Shown: positions 1-11,600 of the stretch, one piece after another
Layout of the letters: each line of letters opens with the position of its first letter
How positions within the stretch are numbered: the first letter of the stretch is position 1
Assembly: GCA_032622095.1 (NCBI GenBank)
Contig: CP136061.1
Span: 89,086,983-89,150,982 of the forward strand
Direction: 5' to 3'
Source: Siphonodentalium dalli
Taxonomy: Eukaryota; Mollusca; Scaphopoda; Gadilida; Siphonodentaliidae
Length of the DNA: 64,000 nucleotides
Notes under the pieces: model-generated
The model's database searches: none
What the model saw: only the letters and a program-made list of their open reading frames with translations
Told to the model about the DNA's origin: nothing
Made by a program: the position numbers and the translations under genes

Positions 1-584
1 TGACAAGTTTAATCCGGGAAGTTTAACAATTGCTCAGCAACCCACATGCATGGGCCAGTGCACAGAGTACAGTGTCCATGCAGTGTTGACGTGACACGGA
101 AAGACATACATGTAGATTGATATGATATAGGTTGAGACTACAGCAGCTGCATCACTCTGGTGAAATTGTAGCAATAGCATGCATCAAATGTTTTCCGCCG
201 GCTGTAAATGACATGTTATTGACAAAGTCGTTCACTTGCTGCATGACGTGTACTATTGAAATAGGTCATTAAAATTGATGTCACTCAGGTCAGGTTTGTG
301 CTTTGATCAGTGGATCATTAGCTGATTGTTCTATAATTCTATTAATACAATACATGTGTTTCAAGAAGATGGCATCAGATTGTCTACACATGCAAATTGA
401 TACAATTCGGTCTGTTGGCCTCACTGTTACTCCGTGATAAATAGGGAATGTTTATCATTTTTATAACTTATTGTGGGGATTACCTTAATTTTTTGTTAAA
501 TACTGATTCAACATTGATCTTTCTCGTTTGTGGTGACCGCTGCTTACTTACCTGAATAGGTAATAACAACATGCAATTTGTGTA
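1..584. other. No gene or clear repeat recognised
   Basis: AT-rich sequence. The missing 3' end of COG5 was sought here on the minus strand and not found. A TAG-terminated VMQLL-like string near 140-155 was considered and rejected because the codons before it do not match. Confidence 0.4.
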
Positions 585-682
585 TCGAGATATGTATCGT
601 TTGAACGCCTGTATCGATGACCGTATCGTCAATGCTGTATCGCGGTCACATCGATACATCGATGAATCGTTACACCCCTAAT
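585..682. mobile_element. Fragment with hAT-like end
   Basis: A run of ATCGAT-containing words (GTATCGATG, CATCGATACATCGATG) ends in CGTTACACCCCTA. Read on the other strand this is TAGGGGTGTAACG, a terminus type seen in hAT elements of many animals. No opposite end or target duplication was found. Confidence 0.3.
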
Positions 683-911
683 CGATAAGTGAGTAAACAA
701 AATAATTCACTCGAATACACAACAGACTGTTGAAACTACAATAATTATTAGTTAGGCTGCAGTTTGGCATAACAACATTTTTTTTAATTGAAGGCTAGCC
801 TGGCATTGTTTTTCAGTTTGTTTGTTTTATTTTACGTTTTGATGTCACATATTGACTTTCTAGAGAGGACTTTTTTGAATTGTTAGCATAGAAAAACTCC
901 AATGATTGCCT

Positions 912-1090
912 CTAATAAAGAGTGTCCATGTTTTCGTCGCGGTGTAGACAATAAAGAGCGTTCTCAATTATGAACGTGCTCTATTTCGATATGTCATGGG
1001 TGATTTTGTATTCTGACAATTAAATATAAAGAGCGTCCATGCTTCCGTCTCCCAAAAGCGGTAGACAATAAAGAGCGTTCTAAATTACGC
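912..1090. repeat. Direct repeat pair around AATAAAGAGCGT
   Basis: Two copies, about 912-972 and 1023-1090, share AATAAAGAG(C/T)GTCCATG and GTAGACAATAAAGAGCGTTC. They are diverged and adjacent. The same AATAAAGAGCGT word occurs again near 16891. The nature of the repeat is unknown. Confidence 0.6.
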
Positions 1091-2056
1091 ACTGTGTTGT
1101 CTTTTTGGAGGTACTAAATAATGGATCGCTAGCCCGCTCACAACTGAACACACTACATCTACTAGCCATCTTGGAATATGTGGAGATGACAGATACTCGG
1201 GATATTTATATCGCAAGTAAAACAACAAACAAACACAAAACAAATGCGCATAAATAGAGTTAACTTTATTCAGCCCAGTGTTTATATAAATTTGGGCGCT
1301 TCTTATATATGTATGACCAGAGCGATAATGTTCGAATTCTTTCTATTAACTTTGTGGCATTTTAGAGTGCAAACAAGTTCGCGACTGACACTGATGAATA
1401 GTCACTGAGTGATTACAAATCACCGAATGAATACGCGAGACAATCAAAGCACTAATTACTGCCATCTATTTACCAAAACAGACACGTGCCGGCATGTTAA
1501 TTATTAATGGCTACAAAACAACAACCATTCTAGAGGCTATTAATTACTTTATTCACATAGTTATTATCTTCTATTCCAGATAAACGGCCAAAGCGTAACG
1601 TAATCTATACACCACACGCGCACACACGACTCCGCATTTTAGTATCGGCTGACTTACCATTACGTCCTCGTAGTCTGCATAATAAACTCCGGCTCCGAAT
1701 CTGTGTTTTTAATTCGCTCCCCACAAGTACGTCACTCGTAGTTTAGTCACGGAAATCTCCGAATACCGGTGGTGGTATTATTTATTTATTTTACAGGTTA
1801 TTTATTACGCGATCGGAATGGGACTTGGATCATTTTAATCACAACAGGGAGGGCTTTCCGATTGCGTTTTGTAGTTTCTAGAGCGAATAAGTCCTTTAAG
1901 CAACGGTGAGTTGAGTCCCTGCATGGAATCATGTCCATTTGAGTTTGTGTGTATTGGGATTCACCATTCTGTGATAATCATAATCAATGGGCAGTTCTCA
2001 CACCACTAGTTACTAAAATAAGAAAACTCTCTGCTGCTGGCAGTCTTTATTACTTG
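1091..2056. other. No gene or repeat recognised
   Basis: Unremarkable AT-rich DNA with moderate CG content near 1590-1760. No exon matching COG5 or another family that I know was seen on either strand. Confidence 0.4.
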
Positions 2057-3205
2057 ATATCAGGCCTGGAAATCTCAAGGCGGGCTGGCGGGCTGCCCGC
2101 CTACAGCCCGCCTAGAATTTTCCAAGGCGGGCTTTTTATAGCCCGCCTCGTCTACGATAGGACATTTATTATTTAGTTATTTTATTGTGTTTAATGAGTA
2201 AAATACTGCATCGAAATCGTAATTATATTGTACAGTGTGGGGACTGTGCGCATGCGTGACCTGACGGTAATGTCAAATGGGAATTATAGCGGAATCAGTA
2301 AATTCCGGAACGAACTGTTTCGTAAATCTGATCTTTTGATCGATTCTCACACATTTTATGACCAAAATAAATTATTTCTCTTCATAAGATTGAGCTTACA
2401 ATATATTTCACTGGATATAATGAACACATGTTTGTGGATAGTGAGAACCAAATGTCACTGTCCCAATTAAGTTCAACCTTTCGTTCCGTTTCCGGTTCCT
2501 ATCAGTGAAAATTGTATTTAGCTTGCAGCCGTCTTTTATCGCTTCGATTGACAATATTTTAATATAATTAGCTAAATATATCCACGTATTCTAGTTTACA
2601 CTGTTATTCAATTATTAAAGTTCAGAAACTATTTTCTATGTCCCCAATGGCAAACACCCAGTAAATCTATAGATAGCGACTTGACTGCTGTTAGTCTGTG
2701 ATCGGCAATGGAATATGGATTACATTGACAGAAAAAGCAGTCAATATTCAAGTGCAAATATACTGGATTTAATATTGTTCTTGATTGTGTATTTTATGTA
2801 AAATTACACTTTCATGGAGAATGCTTTTAACGTGGACAAACTCACCCAATTCCGTTGCATGGGTTGGACACCGACTGACAAATTGTTGAGTACAAACACT
2901 CTTACATTTTGTTTCTTGTTCATATAAATTATCATAACATATAAAACATAGTTAAATATTCACCATACCATAATTACTGTGGGGGATTTTGACATTCACA
3001 ACTCTGTGGACACTTTGTTTCCACATAATTTTTTTTAATTTAGATGGAGTTATACAACATCAAAAATAGACAAACTAACGGCAGTAGTAACTCAGATAAA
3101 ATAAATCATAACTTTAAAAGTTGAGGAGGGCTATAGCCCTCCTAGGCATATCTAGGAGGGCTATTAATAGCCCTCCTGGATTTTCTAGATCGCCAGCCCT
3201 GTGAT
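2057..3205. mobile_element. Probable hAT-type non-autonomous element, about 1.15 kb
   Basis: The ends are AGGCCTGG and CCAGCCCT, an 8-bp inverted repeat with one mismatch, flanked by TTGATATC and GTGATATC, a target duplication with one mismatch. Subterminal regions carry repeated GC-rich words arranged head-to-head: GGCGGGCT/AGCCCGCC at 2079-2147 and GGAGGGCTA/TAGCCCTCC at 3124-3176. This layout parallels the two better supported elements at 26924 and 41850. No transposase frame is visible inside. Confidence 0.5.
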
Positions 3206-3805
3206 ATCCATACAGATGCTGAATTACGCAAGCAACACAAACATTACAATGTACAAAAACAAATTTTTCAACAGAAAAAGTGCTAATGTGTTTTATTATA
3301 CCCCCATGACCGAAGGGAAAAGTGGGTATACTGATTACATGCACCCAATCCTCCGTCAGTTCCTCCATCGGGTCAGATATGTCACCCACCGGTGGTCAGG
3401 TCTCATTGTGATTTGGTATGGATGATCACTACTATGAGGACATTCAATGAAGTGTTCCCTTTTGTTCGGGTTTTGGTTTCCCATTCTAGAGTAACTCATC
3501 TTTGTTCATCTGGAAAAGGTTGTCTGATCTTAATGAAATTTGGTATTGATGTTCACCACAATGAGGTCATTCAGTGGAGTATTCAATCGTTTTGTTCAGG
3601 TTTTCCGATCTTGTTTGCACTGTTTGTTTGTATGAAAATTATGATTTTTGGGTCCGTCTGCCCGAGTATCTCAGCCATAGGTTATAGGTATGCCACAAGG
3701 GGGTATGCACTGGGCGACGGTCCGTCTCTTGTTATTATTACAACTACCAGTAAATAAGAGGGTTCCTTGATCTGACTACCAGTAAATAAGAGGGTTCCTT
3801 GCTCT
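3206..3805. repeat. Diverged interspersed repeat with short direct duplication
   Basis: It contains modules of the type GATCTTAATGAAATTTGGTA and CCATGACCGAAGGGAAAAG, a kind of phrase found in invertebrate interspersed repeats, plus a 33-bp direct duplication of CTACCAGTAAATAAGAGGGT at 3745 and 3778. The open frames here look accidental. Confidence 0.4.
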
Positions 3806-3829
3806 GGATTGGATTCAGTTTTGAGTTTA

Positions 3830-4219
3830 TTAACCCTTTACCCAACAGAGCGGCCCTGTGCCAATGCATTCTCTTATATATGCGAGTCGACCATAGGTCG
3901 CCTCGCATATATAAGAGAATGCATTGGCTTAACACATTAAAAATTATAAAATTGTTAAAGAATGTAAGAAAAAATGGTAAAAAGTGTTAAAAAAAGATTT
4001 TTTTTAGGCCAATGCATTCTCTTATATATGCGAGGCGACCTATGGTCGACTCGCATATATAAGAGAATGCATTGGCACAGGGCATAACTATAACCATCAC
4101 AATGTGGTCAATGAGCCGGTTCCAATGATATCCATATTTGTATGGTTTTATTGAGACAGACCCAAGATATTTTTGGCTGTTGAAGCTTTATTTGGCCGGT
4201 TTGTTGGGTAAAGGGTTAA
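3830..4219. mobile_element. TTAA-type MITE, family A (about 390 bp)
   Basis: Bounded by TTAACCCTTTACCCAACA and TGTTGGGTAAAGGGTTAA. Inside are two hairpins, each pairing AATGCATTCTCTTATATATG with its complement around GTCGACCATAGGTCGCC, separated by an AT-rich spacer rich in GTTAAAGAATGTAAG. Ends of the CCCTTT type next to TTAA suggest mobilisation by a piggyBac-type transposase (inference). There is no coding capacity. It has full sister copies at 18805, 20905, 33911, 54830 and 55838. Confidence 0.8.
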
Positions 4220-4285
4220 TGACACAGAGTCACGAATAAACACCAAACTGAATGCTATATTTACGTTGGGAGTAACACAAGAACT

Positions 4286-4996
4286 TTAACCCTTTCATGA
4301 CGGGAGCTGCGCCAGTGCAGCATTAAAGATCCCATAGGGAGCCATGCATATATAAGAGAAAGCACTGGCCTACAAGGTTAAGGTAAATATTGTTTAGGCA
4401 ATACATTCCCTTATATATGCGATGCTCCTTAGGCCAATAAAAATAAATTGCTAGATTTACATCCAACTTTTTCAGAAAACTGGGGTGGGAGGGCGAATTT
4501 TATTTTTTATATTTTATTCTTCCTAACATAAATGGTCATGGAAAGTTATAGACGGGAGCTTCCTGATTTTTTCGAAAACCCTGTGCCAATGCATTCTCTT
4601 ATATATGCGAGTCACCCATAGGGCGCCTCGCATATATAAGAGAATGCATTGGCCTAACAATATTTACCTTGATCTTGTAAGCCAGTGCATTCTCTTATAT
4701 ATGCGAGTCTCCCAAAGGGAGACTCGCATATGTAAGAGAATGCACTGGCACAGGGTCTTTAATGCTGAACCAGCACAGCTCTCATCATGAAAGAGTTAAG
4801 GCATGAGAAAAATATTTGCATAAAAGATATGCAAATAACAAAAAATTGAGGAGGGGACTAAGAATAGGGTCGGGAGGGGATGTAAATTAAGCAATATTTT
4901 TATATTGGCCTTATGGGAGACTCGCATATATAAGAGAATGCATTGGCACAGGGTTTTCATAAAATTTCAGCAAGCTCCATTCATGGAAGGGTTAAA
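4286..4996. mobile_element. TTAA-type MITE family B plus adjoining partial copy
   Basis: Starts TTAACCCTTTCATGACGGGA at 4286 and ends at 4799 with TCATGAAAGAGTTAA, giving imperfect inverted ends. It contains the same TTATATATGCGAG hairpins as family A. From 4880 to 4996 a partial second copy ends with TTCATGGAAGGGTTAA. Families A and B share the hairpin core but have different ends, so they may have formed by nesting or recombination. Confidence 0.65.
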
Positions 4997-5021
4997 CTTA
5001 TTATCTAAACAGATCCCATCA

Positions 5022-5278
5022 GCAAACCTTGAAATAGGGTGTCTGTCATTTGCAGAAATGAGGTCCCCAGAGGGTGAATTTAGTTATGCAACCCCGCATA
5101 GCGGGCTAGCATCACCAAATTCACCCTCTGGGAACCTCATTCTGCTGAGGTGTAAGCAGAATGAGGTCCCCAGAGGGTGAATTTGGTGATGCTAGCCCGC
5201 TATGAGGGGTAGCATCACTAAATTCACCCTCTGGGGACCTCATTCTGCAAATGAGAGACACCCTATTTCAAGGCTTGC
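5022..5278. mobile_element. Hairpin family G, double copy
   Basis: Outer inverted ends AACCTTGAAATAGGGTGTCT and its complement enclose two back-to-back palindromes built on GAATGAGGTCCCCAGAGGGT and AATTCACCCTCTG, with a GCTAGCCCGC loop region. It could fold into long near-perfect hairpins. It lies 23 bp inside the intron next to COG5 exon 20. No coding capacity. Confidence 0.8.
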
Positions 5279-5300
5279 CCATGAGCCTTGGTTGACCCAC

Positions 5301-5427
5301 CTGATGAGGTGATTTTATCTCTGCCGGCGCCCTGGAGAACATGAAGTGTAGGATGATACTGTATGGAATTGTCTCCCCTAATGCCGGAGACGCTGCGATG
5401 TGCTCACTCGTCTGGAACAATAGCGGC
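5301..5427 (-). CDS. COG5: COG5 exon 20 (residues 697-739), last exon found
   Basis: 127 nt, acceptor GCTTTCAG, donor CATCAG|GTGGGT. It encodes [20 protein letters not shown] then [20 protein letters not shown] and HQ; the human counterpart is [20 protein letters not shown]. It ends with a donor, so at least one more coding exon is needed (about 60 residues plus stop). I found no match for it in 1-5300. A hairpin element ends 23 bp beyond the donor. Confidence 0.96.
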
Positions 5428-8400
5428 CTGAAAGCAGTAAGAATATACTAAATAGATTAAATGCACCTGGCTTGATTTAACCCTTTCAGTGCCAAGTCCG
5501 ATTTTTGTATCAACCCATATTTCCTTGATCATTTTTCAAATTTATTGATTATAATAATGTGATACATTGATGGAAAGAGCTCTTAGAGCTCTTTCCATCA
5601 AGGTATCACATTATTATAATCAATAAATTTTAGAGCTCTTTCCATCAATGTATCACATTATTATATAATCAATAAATTTGAAAAATGATCAAGGAAATAT
5701 GAGTTGATACAAAAATCGGACTTGGCACTGAAAGGGTTAAGCACTGAATAATATATACATAATGATGATGCCGTTTTGAGCCACGAATCCACCAGGGTGC
5801 TCTCGGGCTGTACATGGAAATATATTACATAAATTGAGACACCATGGTTTCATCAAATTGTGCAGTGTCATAATCAGGAAAAGAGCATATATAAAATTAC
5901 ACCTATTATGAAGATGTCATGCCCAAATTTTTTATCTGTCCTACTTCGGTTTCAAACGATGTCAAAATATGCATGCATGCTGGTGTGCAGAGGGAAAAAG
6001 GTTGTACCCCATCGTCCAATTGATGTATTTCTGTTTGAGAAATTGGTCTTGATTTGCTTGCTTTCCATAGAGCATGGATGCAAGTTGGTCTGACATTTTG
6101 CGTTCCAGAGATAAAAATGTTAGACCAACTTGCATCCATACTCTATGGAACACAATAAAATCAATATTATCCATTACCCATCAAATGAGACAACTGGCAC
6201 ATTAAAAGAGCATTTGCTGATTTAGTGGCAATTTCCAACGTTATTCTCGTAGCTCGTAGCAAGTTGCGTCTACACAATATGGGAACAAGTAGGAGTCTGC
6301 GTGTGACGTCACATGACGTAATTTGACCAACCAACGTCCTGCATTCATGTTTGACAGCACGATCGCATTATGAACAAATTATACTGGGAATCGACAGTTT
6401 GTTTTGTAGTCTGCCAATCTAGGTCATTTGTTGGAAATTGCTGCAACATAAAGTTATCACTATCACAAAATGATTAAAACATTCGCTCATTACATTGAGT
6501 ACCGAGTACACCAGGCCATGCCTCTAATTCAGCCATTTTTAGCTCAACTTACTTTGTAAGTTTGAGCTATTGCCATGGTTTGGCGTCCGTGTGTGTCCGT
6601 CAACAATTTCCTTTGATGCAGGCTACAGATCATACCTTTGATCTGATCTTTATGAGATTTGTCATGAATGTTGACATTGACATGTAGATGGGAACGAGTC
6701 ATTTTGGTGTCATTCGGCCAAAAAACATGGCTGCTGGCAGCCATCTTGGATTTCAAAATTCAATCCATTGGCGCGGGCTACAGGTCGTAATGTTTGTCTG
6801 ATCATCACGAAATTTGTCATGGATGTTAACAATGACATGTAGATGGGAACGAGTGATTTTGGGGTCGTTCGGTCGAAAAACATGGCCGCCAGCAGCCATC
6901 TTGGATTTTACTCTTTGCATGACTAAATCCTTTGGCGCGGGCTACAGTCGTACCTTTGGTCCGATGTTTATGAAGTTTGTCATGAATGTTGCCATTGACA
7001 TGTAAATGGGAACGAATCATTTTGGGGTCATTCGGCAAAAAAACATGGCTGCTGGCAGCCATCTTGGATTTCAAAATTCAATCCATTGGCGCGGGCTACA
7101 GGTCGTACTGTAGATCGGAACGAGTCATTTTGGGGTCGTTCGGCTGAAAAACATGGCCACCAGCAGCCATCTTGGATTTTACTCTTTGCATAATAATAAT
7201 AATAATAATAATAATATTTGTATAGCGCTTATCCCCAATAAGCGGGCCCTAAGCGCTTGACATAAACATAAACATAAACAAGAAATATAAATATACACAA
7301 TATCAAAGTCACTTTCTGAAATGCCGCGAAAACAAGTAAGTTTTCAATGACTTTTTAAAGTCGTCAAGAGATGGTGACTCTTTTATGTTCAATGGCAGAG
7401 GATTCCATGCATTTGCGCATGTTACTTTGAAAGATCGGTAACCAACCGTGATCAAATTAGCACCAGATGGTGTCAAAAGAAGTTTGTCCTCTGAACGAAG
7501 TGAACGGTGTGGGACATACGGAACAAGGATATCACTGAAGTATGCTGGAAGAGATTTTGGGTCATGGGTTGCTTGATATGCATATGTAACAAGTTTATAA
7601 ATAATCCTATCTGTCACAGGTAGCCAATGTAGTTCTTGCAACATTTCATCTGTGTCGTCAGATCTTTTACGACACAGAACTATCCTTGCAGCAGTGTGTT
7701 GCAGACGCTGAAGCCTGGTAATTTGGATAGATGGTATACCAGCCAAAAGAGAGTTGCAATAGTCAAGTTGACTGAGAATCAGAGATGAAGCAAGTTTTTT
7801 AGCTGAGTCAGTGTTTATGTATTTCCTCATTTGACCCAGTTTTCGAAGTTCAATGTATATTGTCTTGCATGAATAAATCCTTTGGCGCGGGCTACAGGTC
7901 ATATAATAGCTTTGGTCAGATCTTCAGGAAATTTTGTCATGGATGTTAACAATGACACGTAGATGGGAACGAGTCCTTTTGGGGTCAATTGGCCAAAAAA
8001 CATGGCCACCATCAGCCATCTTGGATTTTACTCTTTGCATGACTAAATCCTTTGGCACATGTTAGACATTTCAATTAGCACCTTTCCTATTCTTCCATTT
8101 ACTGTCAACCATTAAATTATTCCCCTACCTAAGTTGAGCTACAGTGTCATTGACACTTTCATTTGAGTACAGTAATGCTCTAATTAATTGACTCCTTAAA
8201 CACAGCAGAATTATGGGTAACTTTTCAGGATTTAGTCGGAAATATGGCTTGTTGCCATTCATCGGAAAGCTCTCACCGATATTTCCGACTAAATCCTGAA
8301 AAGTTACCCATAATTCTGCTGTGTTTAAGGAGTCGATTAATTAGAGCATTACTGTATTCCCAAGGTCACATGAGTTTAATTATTGAAGACTTCACATTTT

Positions 8401-8622
8401 AACCCTTCCATGACTGGAGATTCCTGAAATTTTGCGAAAACTCTGTGCCAATGCATTATCTTATTATGCAAGTCTCCCGTGGCCTCAGCTAAGAAAATAC
8501 ATTGGCCTAACAATATTAACCTTGACCTTGTAAGCCAGTGCATTTTTATGTTTACCCATACCATAGTATGGTAAACATAGTGTCGTTGCCCGGATTGACC
8601 ACTCGTCGTTGGTCCGCCTGTC

Positions 8623-8654
<32 letters not shown>

Positions 8655-11600
8655 CGTAGACACTTTACGAGTAATGCGATAACTCAAACATTTTCTATCC
8701 GATCGAAACCAAATATATGGGTTTCTCAGCCTAAAATACAGATCGAGTTCGAATTTGGGTTTGATCCGAGATTTTGTTACAGAGTTATGGCCCTTTTTCA
8801 ACTTAGAATTAACGCATTCTGCCATAACTCAAATATTTTGTATCTGATTGGAACCAAATTTGGTATGCGAGTTTCAGAGCCCAAAATACAGATCGAGTTC
8901 GAATATGGGTTTGATCCGATTTATTTTAAAGGAGTTATGACCCTTTTTCGAAAATAAAATTAAAAAAACAAAAATCCGATGCTATAACCAAAGTATATTT
9001 TGTCCGATTGTGTTCATATTTGATATGTAGGTTTATGATGACATGCCCCTCATCTGTATAGTTTTTGGTATTGATTGGTTGATCGGTTTAGAAAATAATT
9101 AACCCTTTACACACATGCTATCCAATGCAATAAGTTGAACATATTTCTTCTGATCTGCCTCATATTTCTTACCTAGGTTTTTCTTAGCACGTTCTTAGTC
9201 TGTATGGTTTTTGGTATTGTTTAATTAACCCTTTTCACTCTTATGTTTACTTAGAATTCACCCAAGCTGCTATGACTCAAAACATTTTTCATCTGATCAG
9301 CACCAAATTTGGTATATGAATTTATCACCCCTAAATACAGATCGAGTTCGAATATGGGTTTGATCCGATATATTTTAACAGAGTTATGACCCTTTATAAT
9401 TCAAATAATTACTGCTGGGAATTTTAAGAGAACATATCTGGCAGACCATGTGTTATTGAAATGAGTTAATTATCACTATGTCTATGGACATGCTATAAAG
9501 CCTGATAGTGGTACTCCTGGCTGGCAGGATTTGTTATCATATTAATGTCAAATTGATTGAAGGCTATCTGGTGGAGTGCTGTTTTCTGTGCAATATTAAG
9601 TTAACCCCTTTGCTGAAACAGGTTCATTACTAAAGTTTATGTAAACACTATAGGACACCTATTCTAAAATATTAAATTGGAATAGTCCATTGTTACTTAA
9701 TTTGTAGGGATGTTTTACAGACATTGTTGTCTACATACACTGTTGTCTTATCTTAGACAAAAATTAATCCACACATTCCTCAGTTCCATGATGTGATGTC
9801 ATTGCAAATGATTAACCCTCTCCACACATCATATGGTTTTGAAGCTTTTCGTTTGATCATTCTCCTATATTATGTCCAGGTTGATGGTGATCCACTTTTG
9901 ATTTGCATGGATTTGGGATTAAAATTAAACCATTCCATAGACACATATTATGCGATTGACAGATATAATATTATCCCTTTCACTTTGATCCAGGTTCAGT
10001 AAGGGTTTCAATAAATCACCAATTATATATTCATCATTAGAGGAAATGTCTTATTTTGAAATTCCCTCAGTTGCATTTGGGCTCCAGGGTAATATTAATG
10101 GTGCTGGTATTCTTGAGACTGACTTATTGTATGGGTTTCTAAATCCAATGACATGCTTTGTATAGACTATTTTGTGTTTATCAGTTCATTAGTTTGGGTA
10201 AGATTAACCCTATTCTATCCGATTTGATAACTCAAATATTTCCATTGACTATGTTTATACATGTAGTTCTTGGCATAGTTGACAAGAACACACCCCTAAC
10301 CTGCATAGTGAGGGTCATTTGGTTTATTTGCTTAAAAATATTAACATCCTCCGCCAATCCTGTTGACACAATGTGATAACTAAATATTTTTCACATGATC
10401 ACTATATTAAGTGTGAATTGTTGAAACTTTAGCACTCATGAAAAGGTTGATGTAAGGATTTATAAAATTTATAAAAATAGGTAATCGCTATCGCCAAGGT
10501 ATGGGTTAAACTTCTGCCGATCGTGATCGGCCGATCGTCTTATATATGCGAGGCTCCCTATTGGAAACTCGCATATATAAGAAAATGCACTGGCACAGGA
10601 TCATTAATGATGCACCAGCGCAGCTCCCGTCATGAAAAGTTTAAACAGTGGCTTTGTGTATTATGTTCCAATGAATGTATTATAATACCTGAATGCTCGG
10701 AGCAATCTGTAAGGTTTTCCAAGATCAGACGCCTTTCTGCAGAATGGCAAGAGAACTGCCTCCATTTGTGCGAAATCAGCTGCCAACCTCAGTTTCCCGC
10801 CTTCTCCTAATGGTCGAATCAGACTTGAATGTCTTACGAACAGTTCAATACATCTGCAGGCCACGGGGCGGACTCTGTCAGAAGAAACAATGTATTTCAT
10901 ATAGTGCTCTACCAGGGTTTCCGCTAGGGGTTCTGTGCAAGCCTTGAAATAGGGTGTCTGTCATTTGCAGAATGAGGTCCCCAGAGGGTGAATTTAGTGA
11001 TGCTACCCCGCATAGCGGGCTAGCATCACCAAATTCACCCTCTGGGAACCTCATTCTGCTGAGGTGTAAGCAGAATGAGGTCCCCAGAGGGTGAATTTGG
11101 TGATGCTAGCCCGCTATGCAGGGTAGCATCACTAAATTCACCCTCTGGGGACCTCATTCTGTAAATGACAGACACCCTATTTCAAGACTTGGTTAGGTGA
11201 ATGATACCCTGTAGCCACTGGGGGAAATCTCAGTCCATTAACAAACTGAATATCTAATATTTTAATTCAATAGAGTATTTGTCATTAAAAACAAGAATTC
11301 TGATTGGCCAAGAGCGGTTAACTTTAGTTTTCGATTCACGGACATCGGCCTATTCAGCGTGCATCAAATCTGAATGTAGCACGGTAAAATTTCATTGGCG
11401 CAGAACGGAGTAGCGAAACGAGCCTACCCGCCCCACAGGCAATTGTTACGGAGCAGTGTTCCGAGTAATGCAATGAACAAACCCAACGATTTGTGCACGG
11501 TGACAACGGCAAAATGAAAGTCTAGATTCATGTCATGAAAATGACTAAATGATATTTTTTATACAGTTTTTTTTGCAAATTCCTTGCTAGATTGAATTAC

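Noticed and set aside
130-160. Minus-strand RVMQLL followed by TAG as the end of COG5
   Set aside because: The preceding codons do not match the conserved C-terminus and no acceptor lies at a suitable distance.
3744-4790. Frames reading RIYKRMHW repeatedly as a repeat protein
   Set aside because: They are translations of the GCATATATAAGAGAATGCATTGG hairpins of family A and B elements on either strand.
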